This document shows, one piece after another, positions 60,761-64,000 of a stretch of 64,000 bases of DNA. Numbering within the stretch: the stretch's first letter is position 1; the number at the start of each line of letters is the position of its first letter. The DNA is from Brevibacterium yomogidense (GTDB taxonomy: Bacteria; Actinomycetota; Actinomycetes; Actinomycetales; Brevibacteriaceae): assembly GCF_900163715.1 (NCBI RefSeq), contig NZ_FWFF01000020.1, forward strand, positions 247,872-311,871, written 5' to 3'. The notes beneath the pieces were generated by a model, which saw only the letters and a list, made by a program, of their open reading frames with translations, was not told the DNA's origin and did not search any database. A program made the translations under genes and the position numbers.

Positions 60761-61309
60761 TCAGAGCCCGTCCGGCACGACCTCGGCGGGTCCGCGATCC
60801 ACGGTGAAGCCGGCCTCGTCGCGCTTCCGATTCACGAGCAGCACGAAGCAGCACTCGACGAACAGCAGGCCCAGCCCCAGCGGGGCCAGCAGCTGGGTCG
60901 GCCACTGCGGAAGCATCGTCAGTCCCGCGAGGAACGACGACTGGTGCACGACGTGCCACACCCCGTGCACCGCTGCCGCGAGGAACACGACTCCGATCAC
61001 GACGACCTCCACCGCGACGATCACCTGCACCGTCCGATGACGGGCCTTCCCCGACAGCCGGGGGATCAGCAGATCCATGTTCGGCATGATGCCGGACCCG
61101 CAGACCCATGCCAGCGACGGGAAGACGATCAGGGGCAGCAGGTAGTTCTCCACGATCTCGAACCCGCCCGGGATCGAGGCGCCGCCCAGATTGCGCAGGA
61201 CGACGTCCGTGACGATGAACGCCATCAGCACGAACACCGCGATCCCGCTCAGCACCGCGCCCGCAGTCGTCACCTTCTTGAAGCGGCGATATGCCTGCAT
61301 CTCAGTCAT
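60761..61309 (-). CDS. dctQ: TRAP transporter small permease (DctQ)
   Basis: About 182 residues with four membrane helices. The text VTDVVLRNLGGASIPGGFEIVENYLLPLIVFPSLAWVCGSG is the DctQ mark (R-N-x-x-G and EI-E). ATG 61,309 is nine bases after GAGGAG. It follows dctM by 16 bp, the last gene of a binding protein-DctM-DctQ operon; the usual order has Q before M. Confidence 0.85.
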   Translation of the reverse strand: MTEMQAYRRFKKVTTAGAVLSGIAVFVLMAFIVTDVVLRNLGGASIPGGFEIVENYLLPLIVFPSLAWVCGSGIMPNMDLLIPRLSGKARHRTVQVIVAVEVVVIGVVFLAAAVHGVWHVVHQSSFLAGLTMLPQWPTQLLAPLGLGLLFVECCFVLLVNRKRDEAGFTVDRGPAEVVPDGL

Positions 61310-61325
61310 TGTCGACACTCCTCAC

Positions 61326-62636
61326 TCATCCCGCCAGGGATGGAATCCAGGTGACCAGTTCGGGGAACAGGATCATGACCACAGCGACGAGCGCAGTCGT
61401 CACGAGCGCGATCCAGACCGTGTAGCGGAAGACCGGTCCCGAAGGGACGCCCGTCGCCCCCGATACCGCGAAGACGGACAACCCCACGGGCGGCGAGATC
61501 GTGCCCACCGTGCACAGCATCGAGATGAAGACGCCGAACCAGAGCAGGTCGATGTCAGTCTCCGCGATGACCGGCAGCAGGATCGGCACGGTCATGAGGA
61601 TGACCGCCGCCCCCTCCAGGAACATGAAGAGGACGAAGAACACGGCCGCCAGCACGAGCAGGAGGAGCATCGGACGATCCACCAGCGGTCCCAGCGCGTC
61701 GATGAGGCGGCGGGGGATGAGCGATAGCGAGACGAACTTGCTGAACACCTGCGCGGCGATGATGATCAGCAGCACCATCGAGGAGATCTTGACCGTCTCC
61801 GTGAGCGCCGTCGTGAGGAACTCACGGTTCACCTTCTTCAGGAGCAGGGCGGAGACGAACCCCGCGAAGGATCCGACTGCACCCGCCTCCGTGGGCGTCA
61901 CCATCCCGGAGTAGATGCCGCCGAACACGACGACGACGATCACGGCACCGGTTCCCAGCGCGATCGCAGTGCGCCCGATCCCGATCGGCTCTGCGACGAA
62001 CGGCTCCCGCGGCTTCCCCGCCTTCTTCTCATCGATGGCGTAGAGGACGATGACGACGACCACGTAGACGAGCATCACGGCGAGGCCCGGGAGGATCGCG
62101 CCCATGAAGAGGTTGCCGATCGCCGTCTCCGTCGCGACGCCGTAGATGATCAGGATGATGCTCGGCGGGATGATGCCCGCCAGCGAACCGGCGGCGGCAG
62201 CGGTCGCTCCCGCGAGCGGTGGCGACATCCCGTATCGCGTGAGCTCCGGCATCGCGACCCTGCCGAGCGCGGCGGAGGTCGCGGAGCCCGACCCGGACAC
62301 CGCCCCCAGCAGACCTCCCGCCGTGACCGTGAGGGCGCTGAGGGGTTCCGCCCTGCCCCGCGACGCGCGGCTCACCAGGGTGAAGACGTCCTTGACGATG
62401 CCCGCCTGCAGCACGAACTGCGCCATGAGCACGAAGAGGGGGATCGTGGTGAGCGAATAGGCGGCGACTCTGCCGAACGGCTGGGGACCGACGATTCCGA
62501 GCACCATCCCCGGGCCCTCGAGCAGGAGGATCCCCACGATCCCCACCAGGAAGAGCGCGGTGTGGATGTGCGCACCGACCGCGAGCGCACCGAGGAACAG
62601 CACGAGGGTGATGGCGATGACGATCTCTGCACCCAT
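61326..62636 (-). CDS. dctM: TRAP transporter large permease (DctM)
   Basis: About 436 residues with 11-12 membrane helices. GGLLGAVSGSGSATSAALGRVAMPEL, GSLAGIIPPSIILIIYGV and TVGTISPPVGLSVFAVSG are the conserved DctM segments of the ion-coupled transport domain. The ATG lies one base after the stop of the binding-protein gene, so translation is coupled. It is the only TRAP permease in the window and may serve the orphan binding proteins too. Confidence 0.9.
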   Translation of the reverse strand: MGAEIVIAITLVLFLGALAVGAHIHTALFLVGIVGILLLEGPGMVLGIVGPQPFGRVAAYSLTTIPLFVLMAQFVLQAGIVKDVFTLVSRASRGRAEPLSALTVTAGGLLGAVSGSGSATSAALGRVAMPELTRYGMSPPLAGATAAAAGSLAGIIPPSIILIIYGVATETAIGNLFMGAILPGLAVMLVYVVVVIVLYAIDEKKAGKPREPFVAEPIGIGRTAIALGTGAVIVVVVFGGIYSGMVTPTEAGAVGSFAGFVSALLLKKVNREFLTTALTETVKISSMVLLIIIAAQVFSKFVSLSLIPRRLIDALGPLVDRPMLLLLVLAAVFFVLFMFLEGAAVILMTVPILLPVIAETDIDLLWFGVFISMLCTVGTISPPVGLSVFAVSGATGVPSGPVFRYTVWIALVTTALVAVVMILFPELVTWIPSLAG

Positions 62637-62637
62637 G

Positions 62638-63753
62638 TCAGGCACCGTCCTCGAGGGCGCCGTCCGGCACCTCTCCGCCGGCGTCCTCGACCGCCTTCTT
62701 CCACTGCTCGGCGGCCTCCCGGCCGGGCAGTCCGCGCGCTTCCATCATGTCGATCCATTCGGTCCACGTGGCGCTCGCCGATTCCTCGATCGGCGTCCGC
62801 ACCTCGTCGGGGACATCGGCGAGGTCGACGAACCGGCCGTCGGCCTCGTCCTCGTTGTAGGAGCGCGTCTCGTCCGTCCGGTCCATCCACTTGCCCGCCG
62901 CCTGCTCGTACGTGTCCTCGAGAGCCTGCTGCATGATGTCCCGGACCTCCGGGTCCAAGGAGTTCCACGTGTCGTCGGTCATGACCATGTTGAGATTGAA
63001 GTGCCCGAAGTTCACGCCGGTGAGCGTCGTCCGGTAGAGGTCCTGGAGGCCGTAGTTCCCCCAGTCCGCGACCGCGGCGAACCCGCCGTCGATCGTGCCG
63101 CGGCTCAGGGCGTCGTACGCCTCCGCGTTGGGGATCGACACCGTGTTCGCCCCGAAGAGCTCTGCGGTGATGTTCTGCACGCGTGAGGCGGTACGCAGCT
63201 GGAGCGACTCGAGCACCTCCGGCGATTCGAACGCGGCGCCCGTCGTCGACACCGAGTACTCCGGAGTCGTGTGGAGGGGCAGGGCCTTCAGGCCCTCCGA
63301 TTCGAACTGCCACTCGTGGTACGTCTGGCCGTCGAAGAGCGCCTCCTCGCCTTCCACGAGGCTCTTCCACGCCGTGGAGCCGATGAGGGTGTCGGACTCC
63401 TTCAGCGGGAGCATCGTCACTTCGACGAGTGGGTACTGGTCCGGCTGGTAGATCGGCAGCATGAGCGCGATGTCGATGACCTCCGACTCCAGCGCGTGCG
63501 TCTCACGGCGCAGCTCGACGAGCTCGCCGCCGGTGAACGACTCGAACGTGACGTCGCCGCCCGTCCTCTCCTCGACCTCCTCCATCCATGGGATGGAGCC
63601 CGCCGTCCAGGCGATGTTGAGGCTGCTCAGGCCCGACGACACTCGCAGCATGGTCGGCTGCTCACCGGCCTCTGCAGTCGCGCAGCCGCTCACCAGCAGG
63701 CACGCAGTGACTGCCGCTCCGGCCGCCCTGACAGGCGGCAGTTTCCATCTCAT
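62638..63753 (-). CDS. dctP: TRAP transporter solute-binding lipoprotein (DctP family)
   Basis: About 371 residues. Lipobox LVSGC near residue 23, then a DctP fold with VTFESFTGGELVELRRETHALESEVIDIALMLPIYQPDQYPLVE, ALSRGTIDGGFAA and EVRDIMQQALEDTYEQ. The start is ATG 63,753 with GAGGAGATC just upstream. It leads the TRAP operon. The substrate is probably an organic acid. It diverges more from the three orphan binding proteins than they do from each other. Confidence 0.87.
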   Translation of the reverse strand: MRWKLPPVRAAGAAVTACLLVSGCATAEAGEQPTMLRVSSGLSSLNIAWTAGSIPWMEEVEERTGGDVTFESFTGGELVELRRETHALESEVIDIALMLPIYQPDQYPLVEVTMLPLKESDTLIGSTAWKSLVEGEEALFDGQTYHEWQFESEGLKALPLHTTPEYSVSTTGAAFESPEVLESLQLRTASRVQNITAELFGANTVSIPNAEAYDALSRGTIDGGFAAVADWGNYGLQDLYRTTLTGVNFGHFNLNMVMTDDTWNSLDPEVRDIMQQALEDTYEQAAGKWMDRTDETRSYNEDEADGRFVDLADVPDEVRTPIEESASATWTEWIDMMEARGLPGREAAEQWKKAVEDAGGEVPDGALEDGA

Positions 63754-63935
63754 CGCGATCTCCTCATCGAGTCCACGTGGTCCACAGTCGAGCGTCGCCC
63801 CCATCGGCGACCGCGCCACACGCTACGGTGGAATCGACATCCTGTAAAGATGATTTCACTTTTCCTTCGAGCGGTGTCCGTGCGACCCTCCGTCGTAGAC
63901 TCCGTTCCACCGACCACTTCCGACATCCGAACGAG
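63754..63935. promoter_or_regulatory. Divergent promoter region at the right edge
   Basis: This 180-bp region lies between the TRAP operon and a plus-strand start at 63,936. An AT-rich patch (TGTAAAGATGATTTCACTTTTCC, near 63,843) is the likely core for one or both promoters. No operator is assigned. Confidence 0.4.
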
Positions 63936-64000
63936 ATGACCATGGACAGACGTCAGGACACTCCCCCGAAGCCGCAGCCCCCTCCCACACCACCCACCCC
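63936..64000 (+). CDS. Start of an unidentified gene (runs off the window)
   Basis: An ATG at 63,936 (or 63,942) opens a frame of at least 21 codons, rich in Pro (PPKPQPPPTPPTP) at the right edge. Too short to identify. A Pro-rich start is common in actinobacterial membrane or surface proteins. Confidence 0.35.
   Translation, partial: MTMDRRQDTPPKPQPPPTPPT

Overview
The window is high-GC actinobacterial DNA. It suggests a Micrococcales-type organism, and Brevibacterium or a close relative is my inference, not a proof. The reasons are dense GC-rich genes with GTG and TTG starts, an oleA / fused oleBC / oleD cluster, an LPxTG surface protease, secreted NlpC/P60-like proteins, and an actinobacterial plasmid-type partition operon. 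I found no rRNA, tRNA or CRISPR array.

Bases 1-16,850 look like an accessory, partly decayed region. It opens with the tail of a TraG/VirD4-type coupling protein and a DUF4913 gene. A catabolic block (0.8-8.9 kb, visibly less GC-rich in places than the rest) follows: acyl-CoA ligase, TetR regulator, alpha/beta hydrolase, Baeyer-Villiger-type monooxygenase, short-chain dehydrogenase and a TRAP solute-binding lipoprotein. Together these could oxidise an alcohol to a ketone, insert oxygen, hydrolyse the ester or lactone and activate the acid with CoA. Then come a doubly damaged IS3-family element that cuts into an ATPase gene, a decaying plasmid-type operon (parA, ribbon-helix-helix partner with an internal stop, frameshifted glutaredoxin-like gene, thermonuclease), a small membrane protein, a coiled-coil/CHAT caspase-like protein, a second ATPase with a homopolymer frameshift, and a remnant of a nuclease-like gene.

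Bases 16,850-28,000 look like stable chromosome: an MBL hydrolase with a CE4-type deacetylase, MarR and crotonase genes, a TM2 protein, a TauE/SafE exporter, a small hydrolase, and the ole cluster that condenses fatty acyl-CoAs head to head into long-chain olefins. Bases 28,000-36,700 hold two divergent TRAP binding proteins without permeases and three acyl-CoA synthetase-type genes. Sites of the form GAAC-N4-GTTC recur upstream of three of these genes and hint at one TetR-type regulon.

Bases 36,700-64,000 hold a heterodimeric ABC exporter, two paralogous secreted proteins on either side of an NlpC/P60-like protein, an ArsR regulator, an HSDL2-like dehydrogenase, a carotenoid-desaturase-like oxidoreductase, an aminotransferase, a glutamate-cysteine ligase, genes that fit N-acyl- and D-amino-acid metabolism (M20 peptidase, D-serine dehydratase, MenC/N-succinylamino acid racemase), a coiled-coil membrane protein, an LPxTG-anchored M28 peptidase, a ferritin-like/VIT1 protein and a complete TRAP transporter.

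All calls come from reading the sequence and translations by eye. Family names rest on motifs I recognise; no database search was run.
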